From Rhizophagus irregularis (Eukaryota; Glomeromycota; Glomeromycetes; Glomerales; Glomeraceae), in contig NC_089442.1 in the NCBI RefSeq assembly GCF_026210795.1, positions 3,162,001 through 3,226,000 on the forward strand: a stretch of DNA of 64,000 nucleotides, read 5' to 3'. Within the stretch, counting starts at the first letter, position 1. Each line of letters opens with the position of its first letter. Positions 11,319-24,812 of this stretch are shown here, in pieces. Under the pieces are notes generated by a model. The model was not told where the DNA came from and did not search any database. It worked only from the letters and a program-made list of their open reading frames with translations. Position numbers and translations under genes: made by a program.

Positions 11319-13346
11319 GTATTTTGTATAAATCAAATTTTTTCTCTGAAATTTGATTTAATTTGGACTTAATTTGAATTCAATTTGAATTCCAAAAAAT
11401 ATTATCTTAGGTTTTAGTAATCTGATTTTAATTTTTTTTTTAATTGATAGTTTTTGTTATCCTGATCAAAATAAAAAAAAACATTAAAATTAAACTGCTA
11501 AATTAAAAGTTATTTGCAAAATACATTTTTTATTCTTTAGGATTAATCAGAGTTATACTGTACTATTATGAATTGATTTATGTAGAACATTAGTTTATAT
11601 AGAAAGTAGCAGAATTTTGAAAAGTACAATAATAATTTTATAAAATTATAAAATTAATTTTAAAAATAAAATAAAATCATAAAATATTAAAGGATTTTAA
11701 TAGATTATTAAAGCTTTGTATTTCTGGTTTGATTTCAATTTCAGTTTTGAATTTAGTTCCTTACTAGATTTTTTTTAGGTTAAAACTTTTTATTAAAAAG
11801 TTTTTACAATTATATTTTAACTAATAAATATTTTTTTAATTAAAAAATTTCATTTAAAAATGGTTTCAGATTAAGAAGTTTTTCAAAAAAAAATGGTTTC
11901 AATTCTATTTTTTTGATTGGAAAATAAAATTGAAACTGATTTTTCAAACTGAAATTATTTTCAGTAAGATTTTTAACTGAAAAATATTTTTAGTTAAAAG
12001 TTTTGACCTGTAAATGTTTTTTATTAAAAATTTTAAACCAAAAAACGCTTTTAATAAAATTTTATGTAAGAAATGGATTAAACTGAAAATTAGAACTGAA
12101 TTAGAAATTTAAAGCTTTTATAAATTATATATAAAATTTATTTAATTATATAAAATTTTCTAAAAATTGTTTATTTAAAAATAATTATTAGTTTCAAAAA
12201 CTATTAGTCTTTTTAGTTTTATATATAAAAAATCAGATTATATAGAATTGCTATTTTTTACAATTTTTATAATTATTTAATAGATCAATAAAAAACTAAT
12301 AATTTTTTTAGAATCATAACTTTAAAAAACTAATTGATAATATTAATAAATCAGTTATATTATCTGATTTCTTAATATAAAAAATGTTTACTAAAAAAAA
12401 AAGAATTTATAAATAAATTGATAATCTTTTAGTCAATTTTAAATTGATCTTTAAAATGATTCTACTGCATTATGAATAATAAAAACCCTATAAAAATAAG
12501 AATTGGTTAAGTTTAGATTATATAGAATTGAGTAAAATTATTAATTATTTTTAATTTTAATGATATTTTTCAAAATTTTAAATTATATACTTTTAAATTC
12601 AATAAAATTTATACTATTAAGATTATTTAAATAAAAAAATCTAAATAATTTTATTTTTTTAACTTTAATATTTATTAAAATACAATATAAAGTGGATATA
12701 GATATTTGGAATTCTAACAATATTTTATTATATAAAAGAATTTTTAAAAAATCATATCTGATATACAGTAAATTTATTTATTTAAAAGATTAAACTTAAA
12801 AAAAACTGGCAAATTTACAAAAAAATAAAATATTATATGGTATAGGAAATCTGTACTCAACAATATAATTATTATATTTATGAATGTTTTTATACTTTAA
12901 AAAAATAAATTTTAAAGAAATAAACTGGTAACTTTATTTTATTAAATAGTTAATAATTCCAAATTTTAAATTATTGATGTTATTTAAATTACTTGCCATT
13001 ATTATTTTAAAGTATATTCATAAGAATTAATAAATAAATATTTTGATAATATATTATTAGTTGTGAAATTATGACGTAATGCCGGCCAGTATTTTATTAG
13101 ATTTTTAATTCTGGCCAAAAGTACATTATAGCAATTTTTTTATATTATTTAATTTTTCGCAAATATACTTTTTTAATCCCTATTGTTATTACCTTACAGA
13201 TTACAGCTTATTATTTCTACATCACTTACCAATTACTCCTATTACTCCTATTACTCCTTCACCAATACCTTCTAAAATTCGTAATTGTGAATGCCCATTA
13301 TATTACTTTACTAATAGTATCAATTTATTTATGTAATGTAATCCAG

Positions 13347-13552
13347 TATGCAGTTAACTCTCCATAAATGCACTCTCAATAAATGCACCCATTATATGTA
13401 CTCTTTACAAATGCATCCTTTAGTCTTGTCTAAACTTATATGTTTAAAATCATCTACTTTTTTATAAATGCAACATCCTCTTTAAATGCACTATTTTTGA
13501 AAATTAATGTATATGATCCCAAAGGAGGTGCATTTATAGAGTTGACCGTATA
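13347..13552. mobile_element. MITE of the CAGTCAACTCT class
   Basis: The left end TATGCAGTTAACTCTCC and right end GAGTTGACCGTATA pair with a few mismatches. The interior repeats ATAAATGCAC and its variants about six times. Size is about 205 bp with no coding content. The end sequence matches the family at 43.32 kb. Confidence 0.55.
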
Positions 13553-16500
13553 TACTATAACACATATTATTGTTTACTCATTTTATGTGTTTTGAAATTA
13601 TCAGAAGACCTATTCGCCCTATAAAAAATTTTTCAGAAAAATGATCACGTGTCGGAGTTTCATCGGAATGAAAACTAGAAAATGATCATTTATCGGAGTT
13701 ATTCCAATTTTTTTTATAGTAATTTTTTTTTTATACGAAATAAATTTCTTAGATTAAAATGCACAAAAATTAATTTTTATTGTTCAAGAACCTCAACGGG
13801 AATCTTGATTCTTACATTTTAGTATTACGAGATGCTTAGAATAACTGTTTAGATTTCTTTTTCCACCTAAAAATAGAATAAGATTTCTGACCTTTGCTGA
13901 TTTTCTCAATTATATTCGCTCGAGAATAGTGATACAATGTACTGTATAAATGCTAATCAAATCACAGACTATTTATGATTTCACACTGTTAAAGATAATT
14001 CTTGTCTTTAAATAGCCCACATGCTTAAAAAAAAGCTATTGGCAGTTACAAACTTTTAAAAAGACGATTATCATTTCGGCCAAAATTATTGTAACTTTAG
14101 TGGACGTTCCTATAATGCCAGTAGAGATGATAATCTCAATAAATTTATTTTTACCTTATCAATAATAAATAAATATATTTTTAGTAAGATTAAATATCAG
14201 ATATCTTTTTAAAAGCGTTTAAAATTTCTAAATACAAATAACTTTAATAAATTTTAATAAATGCGTTTACGGTATATGTAAAAAAAAGTATAAATGGTTA
14301 TAAAGTATTAATTAATTTACACAATATTATTCTCAGATTTGTTCAACAATCTTTGCATAAATGTGATCCGGGATAATCTTATAGCCATATGGAAAATTTA
14401 AATGAACAGAAAAAAACAAAAAAAAAGAATTTTCTGTTGAGAAAAAAAGGGTCTTTTTTGTTTCAACCCGAATAAAATGAATAAGAAATAATAACAATGC
14501 AGTCTAAAAAAAAAAGATTATTTATTAAGACTATTTAAATACACGTAATGCATGATGATGAATTTTTTTTAATAATACTTTTTATGATCAAATTATTTTC
14601 GCTTTGTCGTGCTAGATCGACTCGGTTGGCATAATATTATAAAATTAAATTATATTTGTTATAAAATTAATGAAACAAAAATAATTTTTATTTCATTTTT
14701 ATAATATATATATTTTTAAAAGGGTTAATTAACCACAAATAATAAGTGTGATAATTAAAATAATTAAAATTATTAGGATCAATAATATAAGGAAAATTAA
14801 TTTACAAAAACTTCCTTGATGCCGAGACGCGGAATTTTGATTAATCATGTTAATCATGTATTGTACTGTACATTGATTAATTCGCGGTGTTTCATTGAAA
14901 TAAATTTATATGGTACAAAATTTCATCGCTAGCACCTGATTTTACATTTTTAGATAATTAATTTTTATTATTATTTGACTGGGCAAACTTAAAAAAGAAA
15001 GTTTTTGCGCCATGATACAGGCTGAAATCACTAAATTAGTTTAGTAATAAAAAATCAGTTCACGTGACATGATCCGAATTTTGATTTACATTCGTTTTAA
15101 ATAAATTAAAAGGATCATCCCATCGATATTCATTACATTTCCGAGATTTCCGAGACCCGAAATTTATTCATTTTTAAAAATGAATTCTTTAAATTTAGTT
15201 ATGACTTTATTTCCTAAAAACATGTGAATGTAATAATGAAATTTTTATTACTAAAATTATTTTTTATGGAATACGGATTACGGTTCCATAATAATCCATT
15301 AATCCACCATATTTCAATGAAGTAAATAATAAGTTTAATGATAACAATTAAAAAACGCATGCAGAACTTGATATGGTATTGGTTTGTGCACATTTTGAAT
15401 TTTTTTTGTTTACATTTTCTTTTTAGAAATTTCAGAAGAAAGTTCTTCATACTTATTCAAATATAGATGCATATTACTTGAGCGACGACAAATTTTCTTG
15501 TGTGATTTACGGAACTAATTTGGGATCGGATTCTTTTTCTTCCTTCATCACGGATTTTCAAAATCCGAGAATTTATTTATATATATTAATACTTGATAGA
15601 CGTACATCCTTTTTTGTGCCCGTGGCTTAGTGGCTTATACTTGCCACAAACGCCACAAACCTAATGGGAAACAAAAATGGAAGTTTCCTTTATTGAAACA
15701 CTCATTTGATAGTAGAATGGTATTGTCCATTTTATAATGGTATTGTTATATACTAATCTAAAACGGGAGAAATTATTTGTTCACAAGGAGAACATTTTTC
15801 TTTATACATAGTACAAAAAAAAAAAAATCAAAAAATCTCAAAGGTAAGGAAGGAAAAACAATTAAAGTTGGCTAAAGGTAGGCCCAACAATACTTCAACT
15901 GGAAGGAATTGAACTTTTTTAAATTTCGGCCGGATTAAATTTTAACTCGGGTTATTATTTAACCGTACATTTTTTTATTTTTTAAATGATAAATTTCTTT
16001 AACCTTTCATCGTTAATTATTAATCAAAAATTTTTCCTGTGATGATATCATAATAAATAAATTATTCATCATAACGTTCGATCCCCATAAAACGTTTAAA
16101 AAAGGTAGTTTCATTAGTTTCATTAACAATACCTTAATCACACCATTAAAAGTCGCATGATATTCTTTGCGCCGTGGTTTATGAAACAGAATTTGGCAGA
16201 TAATGTATGTCTTATAGTTAAATTATGGTTTAAGGTTATACATAAATACATAAAAAAAATGCACCTGGCTTTTTTATTTCGGACATTAAATTATTTCTAT
16301 TTTTAAAAGAAATCCCAAAACATCTATATATGGAAAGGTGTAACTGTGTTTAAATGCATAATTTCCTTTATACAGTCCTTTTTTTTTTTAATGAACAAAT
16401 AAGAAAAAAAAATTATCAATTGCTTTATTGTTTATCAAAATAAATAAACAATATAAATAATCGATCTTTTAATAATAAAAAAAACTATATATAAGGAGTC

Positions 16501-16867
16501 CCCCACAACAGAGATGTTTCTTTTTGACTTGCATCAGGGTCAAAAAAAAAAATTTTCGCTTAGATAATATATATTTATTTGTTTTCTTCTTTTTTTTTTT
16601 TGTAAAAAAAAAAAAATTTTTTGCCAAGTGCCAAGAAAATCTCGTCGATTGTTTTATAGCTTATGCTATTTTTATAAATAAATAAAAAAAAAAGAAGAAA
16701 CAAACGAACAAAAAAAAATACAAAAAAAAAAAAATATATATATATATACATATATAAATACGTTATAAGAAAAAAAATCTTTTTAATACCTTTTACGTTT
16801 TTTTTTACGTTTTCCTTTAAAAAAATATATACATTATTTATTATTATTATATAATAAATATAATAAT

Positions 16868-18103
16868 ATGCCACGAGTTAATCCTTTACGAAATCCAAAA
16901 TTTTTAGTATTATGTGGAGTTTTCTCAATTTTTTTATTTCTTTTCATAGTAGTACCAGAATTTCAAAATCATTTTCCAATACCGATATCTGTTGATGTGG
17001 AACCAATACAATTATCTCCAGAATTACTCTTGGAACCGATTTATGGATATAATAATTATAGTGAATTTATTCAAGGTCATTTACCAATAGTTATATCGAT
17101 GCCACATGGAGGACATTTATTTCCTGATTATATACCGGATCGTAAACAAACTTTTCCAAGTGTAGTAAAGTCAAATGATATTAATACTCAAGAAATTGGG
17201 AGAGAATTAGCCGAATTAATTACGGAAAAATTCAAAGGAAGAAAACCTTATATTATTATAAATCATTTAGGCAGAAGCAAACTTGATGTAAATCGTCCTT
17301 TGAGAGAAGGTGCTGAAAGTGACGGTAGTAATTTCCCTTCTGATACTCAAATAGCTTGGAGTGATTATCATACTTTTTTGAATAATGCTGTTGAAGAAAT
17401 CGAGGAAAGATTTGGTCGTGGTCTTTTGATTGATATTCACGGTAAGACATTCATTTTTTTTTTTTAATATATCGTATTTAAATAGGTTCGTCAACTAAAT
17501 TTTCATTATTACATTTAATATAGGACATGGACATCCAGAAAATTATATTGAATTGGGATATGTTTTATCATCAGAAGTATTAACACTTCCAAATGATATA
17601 ATAAATTCGGATCCAAAAATTTCGGATGGTTCAAGCATAAGATCTCTTTATAATAGAAAACAAACCACATTAAGTTTTGCAGAATTATTACGTGGCAAAA
17701 CAGCTTCACTTGGTGGTAGATTACAATCTTATGGTTACGAAACAATTCCATCTCATGTTCATGAATATCCATTAGTAAATGAAAAATATTTTCACGGTGG
17801 TTATAGTGTTCAAAAATATGGTTCAAGGCATGGTGAACAAGTTATAGATGCTATACAAGCCGAGTGAGTATTAAGTTGAGATTACCTTTCACATTCTTTG
17901 GGTGCAGAAAATATTTAATAATCTTTTTCTTTCCTTTTTATTATCATAGGTTACCAAGATTATTAAGACTTGGAAATAAAGAAATAAGAGATCAATTTGT
18001 TAAAGATTTTGCTGAAAGTCTTTCTTGGTTTGTAAAAGAATATTATTGGGAAGGTGGCCAAGGTTCAAAACGTTTAACGATGGATATGCCTGAACGCAAT
18101 TAA
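16868..18103 (+). CDS. N-formylglutamate amidohydrolase-like protein with N-terminal anchor
   Basis: Three exons, 16868-17441, 17524-17863 and 17950-18103, with introns of 82 and 86 nt (GT-AG; donors GTAAGA and GTGAGT). They join to 355 residues. Residues 13-31 are hydrophobic (FLVLCGVFSIFLFLFIVV), so a signal anchor is likely and the enzyme part would lie outside the cytosol. The catalytic region shows VISMPHGGHLFPDYI, IINHLGRSKLDVNR and, across intron 1, LLIDIHGHGHPENYIELGY. These match the zinc-binding and substrate motifs of the N-formylglutamate amidohydrolase/FGase family. Bacterial members hydrolyse N-formylglutamate in histidine breakdown. Fungal relatives are uncharacterised, so the substrate here is unknown. 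The gene looks intact. Bacterial members are usually about 260-290 residues; the extra length is the N-terminal anchor region and loops. Confidence 0.88.
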
Positions 18104-18448
18104 TTCGATTTTTTTTATTTTTTATTTTTTAATTTTTAATAATGTTGATAATTTTACATCATGTTGATAATTTACATCGTAAAAAAAAAAGAAATTTTGG
18201 CTAATTTCATTTTAGAATTTCCACATATCATTTATTTTTAAAATAGAACACAAAATCATATCGCAATCAAACTTCATTTTAATTTTCTAATTTTTTTTTT
18301 ATTACAAAAATTTATACGTTAATTTGCACGTATAATATCGTTTGGTATCAATTCTTTTTTAATTGTAAATTTTTTGTTTTTTCACATTTTTGTTCCTTTT
18401 TTTCCTTTTTTTTTTTAAAGAAAAAAAAAAAAGTAATTTAATAAAAGT

Positions 18449-18675
18449 TGTTACACGTTTAATTTCATATTTCAGTATTATGTGTAATTAATTATTATTT
18501 AATGGTTGCATGGGATTTCGCTTTTTCAAAATATTTTCTCGTATTTACGAAAGGGTAACGATACTAGCTAATCAAATCAATAAACCTAAAAATAGTTTGT
18601 CAAACAACCGAGACATAAATGGAGTTGAAGAGGTGTTATTGGATAAGAATTATATCGATTATTAAACGTGTAACA
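18449..18675. repeat. Unit bounded by a perfect 15-bp inverted repeat
   Basis: TGTTACACGTTTAAT (18449-18463) and ATTAAACGTGTAACA (18661-18675) are exact inverted copies 197 bp apart. The interior is mostly one short open frame (18510-18665). It resembles a very small TIR unit, though no target duplication is evident. Confidence 0.4.
18510..18665 (+). CDS. Possible 51-residue protein inside an inverted-repeat unit
   Basis: ATG at 18510 opens 51 codons (MGFRFFKIFSRIYERVTILA, later INGVEEVLLDKNYIDY) ending at TAA 18663-18665. Composition is balanced rather than low-complexity, unlike most open frames nearby. The stop falls inside the right 15-bp inverted repeat. No signal peptide, membrane helix or known domain is seen. 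It could be a stray exon or chance. Confidence 0.25.
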   Translation: MGFRFFKIFSRIYERVTILANQINKPKNSLSNNRDINGVEEVLLDKNYIDY

Positions 18676-20489
18676 TAGACTAAAAACGAGGAATGTATTA
18701 GGTAATTTTAAATAATTTATTATTACGTTTAAATGATTCCATATTCAAAGAAAATATTCTTTTTTTAAAAATAGAGTACAATAAAAAAGTTCGATTTTTT
18801 TTTTTGTCGATCGAACAATTGTGATAAAAAAAGATTTTTAGGGATATAAGGATATTGCATATGACAATAAGAAACCCCCCTAATTATTTGTAGTTCTTTA
18901 TAGCATATTACATATGAATACTTGAACTATTCATACGAAAGGTATTCTTGCAGAAACACAAAATTACTCTTCTGCGTGAAATATGATGTGATTTGCCGTT
19001 TACTGTCGTAGCACACAAACTATACGTTCAAGTCTTTGACAAGCTAATTTGAAACTCAAAACTTCAAACTTTAACCAAGCTCATTTGAAACATGGTAATC
19101 TGAGACTTTATAAAATAGTTTAAAACATGTAAAGTTTAGAACAAGGATTAGATTGTATTAAGAAACATGTTACAATAATAATACACTATTTCAATACATT
19201 TAATTATTCTTTTTATTCTTTATTATTATTTTGGCGTAACTGTTACGAGGATTTACTGCGATAGATTTATTTACATTAATTAATTAAATAGCCCAAATTG
19301 GCAATTTTAATATAAATTTTGCAAATCTTATCTATAAACTAACAATAATAGGAGAGTTGAAGGAAATTTCACTGCGACAAAATAGACAAATAAATGTTTG
19401 TAGCAATATGACATGATTATTTGCCATACCAGATATAGGCACACACTCATACACACAGTTATTTAATTCACAGAAGATTCTTTAAAGAATGATTTAATTA
19501 AGTCTAAAAAAAAAAAAATTTTTACTTATTTGGAAATATCATAATTACACTAATATATTAAAAAAAAAATAAAATTGTCGGTGATAGAAGATCTAAATTT
19601 TTAATGAATTATAATTTTCTTGGGGAAAATATATGATTATAAAAAAGATTTATTGATTATTACATTAACGAAAAGTCTCCCTCGATAATCCGGATATTAG
19701 GACCAGATCTGGTCATATATAAATACTTGTAGTATACATTCTTGCGACTCGGTTAATTAAAGATAAATTATATAATTATTAAAAATTATTTAACATTATG
19801 GAGGTAATAATAATATATAATAATAATATCCCTGCATTACGTCATAAAGATATATCTGGTTACATACCCCGCATCCGCGCCCCGTACCGTAGATCGCTAA
19901 AACTTATTATTCGTGAAAGAAGGGTTAAAAGGAAAACTATTTATGGCTTCACAAAAATTATAAATTATCCCTTATATATTTTAAACATCATATGATAATA
20001 ATTAAATATTTATTGTCAATAATAAAGCTTCTCGTTTTAAATCCATTGAAACTATTCACTCTAATTGTATAATTGTGACGTTTAAATTAATTTTAATGAT
20101 TTGTTGATCGTCTTTATCTCTTTTATCTTAGAAAATCAATGCCAAGATAATTTGTAATATTAAATTTGAATCGTTCCTAAAATGGAATATTGGCCGATAA
20201 ACTGATTTTAAAATATAGACCGTTAATTAAAGGAGAAATGATTAATAGTGACTTAGGAGCTAACTAATTAGATAATTTTCATGGTAATTATGTAAAGTAG
20301 TTTGAAACCGAAGTTTCAAACTCGTTAATAAACTGCGGTCGATTAGATTACATCGAATAAGCTTTTTAATTTTCATTATTACAATTGTTTCAGCCGACGA
20401 CAGAGCAGTTATGTGTTTTAAATTTAACATAGAATGTCACACTGACAAACTTAGTGCGTGGATAAATAACTTCCCGAGAAACTCAGGGA

Positions 20490-20570
20490 CAAACCGATAA
20501 GGGAATTTAGGATTAGTTTAGGATTAAGGTTAGATAAAGAAATTAGGGTTAAAATTAAGGGATAAGGGGC
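20490..20570. repeat. Degenerate telomere-like TTAGG tract
   Basis: The stretch repeats TTTAGGATTAGTTTAGGATT, AAGGTTAG, AATTAGGGTT and AATTAAGGG, degenerate forms of the TTAGGG unit used by most fungal telomeres. A related complement (ACCCTAACTTAATCCTAAAT) lies at 45661-45682. This could be an interstitial telomeric scar or a dispersed repeat. Confidence 0.3.
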
Positions 20571-22079
20571 AGCGCACAAGAAAAATTCCGGAAATCTTCT
20601 GAAAAATACTGAAATCTGCAGTAAAATGTCCGAAATCATTCATGATTTAAAAAATTTTACCGGATTTTCAAAAACCTGTTGATGAAATGGGCCAGACCCT
20701 ATTAGAAGATCTAGGAATTATGAAATTTTATAAATTCTGATATAAGTTAGTACGAATTTTTTTGTCAGAATAGTGATAATTGGAGTTTGTGAAATATTAG
20801 TAGTAAGTAACAAGAATGTTCCTGGTTACTTCAATGTCATGCTTAGTTAATAATTGATTTGTTCAGTGTATAATTGATAAATTTAAAATAAAACTTATAA
20901 ATGCACTTATTAATTGGAATAAATTATTTATTGCACTATTACATTAAAAATAATTACAAGCTGCAGGTCATTGTACCTAAGGAACTTATATATAATCTCG
21001 AAGTCAACTAACAACCTAAAATATTTTCCAATCCATTTTAATCAATGTAATGTATACTAGAATAGATATTGTATGTCGTTTTGATAACATTTCATAAAAA
21101 TGAGGTCCTTATGGGTCTATGGGTCAAGTAGTTAAACGATACTCCGATACTTTGCACCATGATCTAGATCACTCTGAAGATATAAATGAAATATTGTACA
21201 AGAATGCTTTATTTATTGTATATTATTAATACATGTATAAAACATGTAAACTCGGTCTTAATATAATATAACTAGTATTAAATTCTTCATTAATTTGTTT
21301 TACGTTTATCCTTCCTTCCCAATATATATAAATGCATTAACTAATAAAAATGATGGTGGATTAGTTTATAGATCAATAGATTAATCGAGTTTAATGAGAC
21401 AATACTGAAATATATATGAACATTTTATTTACCTTGTTATCGCACCAAGTTTTGAGATTTTTTTCTTTGCATGGTTTCCAAATAAAATATGTTTTCCGCT
21501 CCCAGAAAAAACGTGGTAACGTTCATTTTCTTTCCTCTCAACGATTAAAATTCAAAGTTGATCATCAGACCATATCATTTATTTTCTTCGCCCCAAAGAA
21601 TGTACTTAAATACATTTTTTTTTTATTTTCATTAAAGGAAGAATACATAAAGCTTTAACCAGGTACAGTATATTCTTGGTATATAAGATCTTGAAAATTA
21701 AGTGCGCGTGATATTTTGAATTACTACGACAAATGCTACGGTATATACGGAGGTATCAATCAGTCAAAAAATCAAGTATCTATCTCATCAATGATATTTC
21801 ATTTCTTAAAAGCTCCTACAATGAAAAACTAAGTCTTTGTTATAAATATCTCCTACTATGAATTTATATAACTTTTATGAATACTGAGGAATATATTTGT
21901 AACCTCTCACCTGATCTTAATTGAAAAATTTTACATTATTTTCTGTGAATTTGTGAAGCATCATGATTTTCTCACCTATATAGACGTCAATTTGCAATGT
22001 AAAACGAATTTAAATATTTTATACTACACCCAAGAATTAAATGACAAACTCTAAAGGAGTAAGATTTACAAATTTGATA

Positions 22080-22330
22080 AACGAAATACTCTGACACGTC
22101 TTGGAAGCCCCCACCTGCTCCCAGTAAGCTAGGTAGCTTCTTGACCTACTGATTCAGGAGGAGGAATTGGTTACGAACCTTCTTTAACAAAGAAACTTCC
22201 CTGTCGGGTGAGACTGATGAATGAGAGCTCCTCCAGTGTTGTCATATATGCGGAGAAACTGAGTCACACATTTGAAATGGACTTGTGAGCTCAGTCTTCA
22301 ATTTCTTGACTTGTTGCTGGTTTATTTTTT
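22080..22330 (+). mobile_element. Degraded LINE-like 3' fragment
   Basis: A short, relatively GC-rich block reads CCHICGETESH near 22236-22275, a C-x2-C-x5-H pattern as found in the cysteine-rich tail of many non-LTR retrotransposon polymerases. Upstream frames (LIQEEELVTNL, KETSLSGE) would fit the segment before it, but stops interrupt the reading. No polymerase core is present. The assignment rests on one motif and is tentative. Confidence 0.25.
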
Positions 22331-24601
22331 TCGTTCCCTACTGACCGTGTTATAGTTAGAATTAACATACTGCCCATATCTCAGAAATTAGGCATGAGCT
22401 ACTGCTAGTTACTTGCTGCTTTTCCATTGTACTAATTATTCGCTTAGTATTTTCTTACGTCAATTTAAATTATCTCTTCATTCATTATGAGAATCGAATG
22501 AAAAAAGATACAAACGCTCTTCAAAGAAAAACCCGAAATACAAGGGAAATATCCAAAGTCTCAAAGATCAACCTTGAATTTCGAGGAACCAAGCCTTGAT
22601 TCTCGAAGAACACATTCTTAGAAAGAAAAAATCAGTCAAAGCGAACTTTCTAATATTGTAAAGGAATATGAATTGCTTTTGCGAGAGATTTCTCTTACCT
22701 TTGTTATTTAAACCTAACGTTTTTTTCAGTGCAGTTTCAAATATATAAGCAAAATAAAATATGTCGTCAGCATAATTAATAGGATAAAAGCCCAATCTTG
22801 AGACTTTATTATTTTCATTGTTATAAGAAGTCAGCTAAGTAAATAACATAATAAATAGGAGGAATACTCTCATAAAATGATCTAGCTATTTCTACTTCAT
22901 ACTGTATTACTTCCACGTATTCCATTTTAATTTCATAATAATTCTGCAAGAGAACTTTTTCAAGATGATGAAAGATCTCTCGTGAAAATTATGAAGCAAA
23001 ATTTAAAGAAAAATAAGATTTCCAATTTAGTGTTCTTTTCGTTAAAACTTTTAACCGCGCTATAGTAACGAGTAAGATTTTGTTCCAGTTTGCATATTTT
23101 TCTGACGAATTTTCTCAGTGAACCTATATAATATAAGAATAAAAATCCGAAGCACTTATTTGATGCATCTATGAAACGGAAAAGTGATTGACAATGCAAT
23201 GAAGTTTCTCTGGAGTTTGATCAAAGCGCCAAACTATCGTGTCTTATTCCTTAATGGATTTCTTTTCATTGATTGATAATAATTTGGTAAACAGATAACT
23301 CGAATATTTGTTAAAAATTTGTTTTTTTTGTTCATGACGGACGACTTTCTTTTTGTATGATTTCTGGCAATTATTATTCACGGCACAAGAATCGAATTTG
23401 GAATCCCTTTTGATGATAATTATGTTAAGATGATCAATAAACATTCCTTACAATAGAAAAAATTCATATATGGTAAACTCGTAAATAGTAATGTAGTAGC
23501 TACTTAATCACATGTCATATATTATTTAACAAATCTTTTATTAATTCAAAATGATAGAGCGAACTGAGACACACATAGTGATACATCCTATCTTACAAAC
23601 TAACTGTAATCTTTTTATAAACAACTGGTTGCCTCCGCCATCAAAAAGATAAATTCACCAGATCCCTGAAAACCAATATATTTTCATCATTGCTCTCGCC
23701 AGTCCCTCATATTTGTGATGATTATCAGCTGATTTGATGAAATCGGAGACTTAAACTACGAAGATTATTCAATACCAAATTCCTACCAGAGTAATTAATT
23801 CATTCATCCGCATTGATTTGATACTCTGATCTATCATCTTCGACTTTTCTCATAATTACAGTATATGTCTACGTTCAAAAATATTTAAGCTTCAATCAAA
23901 TATGGGACAAAATCTCGGTTATATAATTAATTTCTGACATTACCAATAAATAATATTATATATGTCTCCCTCAACACTTGTATTAGATTCTCTAGATTGA
24001 TCGATCCTTGAATCATTTCTAAGGACTAGCATAGGCCATAATTTAATGCTGATGACGTAAGAAACATCGAATAATTCTTTTCCTTTAGCTTCTGTTCTTA
24101 TTAATAGAAACATTTGAAGAATTCAAATTTAACTGGGATATATCAGTTCCGGTTCCGAATTGTTTTTTTGTTGACTCGTGGTGTGTGATGGCGTTTATAC
24201 TATTATTGTAGATTATTTTCTTGCATATGACGCTTCTTAAATTCAGGTTCATCATATACAAAAATCTATTTATATTATCACTTCTAAGACTCTCTTCACA
24301 TTTTTACACAAGTTGGTTGTGTCCTTAGTGCATCTTCGGTGAGCGAGATGCGTACTCCATTTCGCTCGTACAATAATGGTGTGTATGGTATGTGGAATGA
24401 AATACCAATCCAACAAATTTCCCACGATGCCATAACAAGATATACATATATACATATATATATATCACTACGTTAGCGAGAAGGATTACGAGTTATGACA
24501 CCTCCCTTTAAACATCAATTTTGCTTTGAATTTGAAAGTTATTTGTATATATGCTCTAGATAAACACTGTTCATCAGCAGGATCTTTAGTAAAATACTTG
24601 C

Positions 24602-24812
24602 TTATTTTCTTTGTGCAAGAAGTTCATTATTCTCATGTAATTGAAGATTAACCAACTTATCATAATGTTCATCAGGAATTTCAACCTGCACGAGTTTAGC
24701 TTTGACATGAGTATTTTTTTTTTTTGTCAAATTCTTCACCGTCTTTTCTTGAATATATCTAAGCTCATCTATGTTCCCAAATAACAGACAAGTTTGGCCC
24801 AGTTGATAAAGT
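24602..24812 (-). pseudogene. Coding relic, unknown family
   Basis: On the minus strand about 28 codons read YQLGQTCLLFGNIDELRYIQ and then EKTVKNLTKK. After an A11 run the frame changes to KNTHVKAKLVQVEIPDEHYD, then KLVNLQLHENNELLAQRK and a TAA at 24602-24604. The two halves share a helical, charged character and look like one C-terminal segment with a shift in the homopolymer. The family is unknown, and there is no upstream exon. Confidence 0.3.

Larger units (their letters stand above)
7212..16867. other. 9.6 kb gene desert with many TIR elements
   Basis: No convincing gene is seen. Open frames here are short and come from A/T-rich low-complexity sequence. The content is a series of inverted-repeat elements, listed separately, plus homopolymers. 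Near 15620 there is a tRNA box-A-like string (TGGCTTAGTGG) without a matching box B. A possible TATA element (CTATATATAAGG, 16486-16497) lies about 380 bp before the next gene. Confidence 0.55.
18104..22079. other. Gene-poor interval
   Basis: No firm gene. It holds a small open frame bounded by a 15-bp inverted repeat (18449-18675), a telomere-like TTAGG cluster (about 20500-20565) and otherwise AT-rich spacer. The open frame at 19798-19995 begins in a low-complexity tract and has no supporting context. Confidence 0.45.

Noticed and set aside
15615-15650. tRNA-like box A (TGGCTTAGTGG)
   Set aside because: No box B and no foldable acceptor, D and T arms at the right distance; at best a SINE scrap.
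16575-16874. Minus-strand 99-codon frame upstream of the amidohydrolase gene
   Set aside because: Composed of homopolymer-encoded Phe, Lys and Tyr runs in the 5' region of the real gene.
19798-19995. 65-codon plus-strand frame
   Set aside because: The start lies in a TAATAA-rich tract, no family or promoter is seen, and the basic composition has no supporting context.
22568-22795. Minus-strand frame containing YADD, the reverse-transcriptase catalytic signature
   Set aside because: The surrounding residues do not fit any reverse-transcriptase motif, the frame is short and no neighbouring polymerase motifs exist; the four residues are probably chance.
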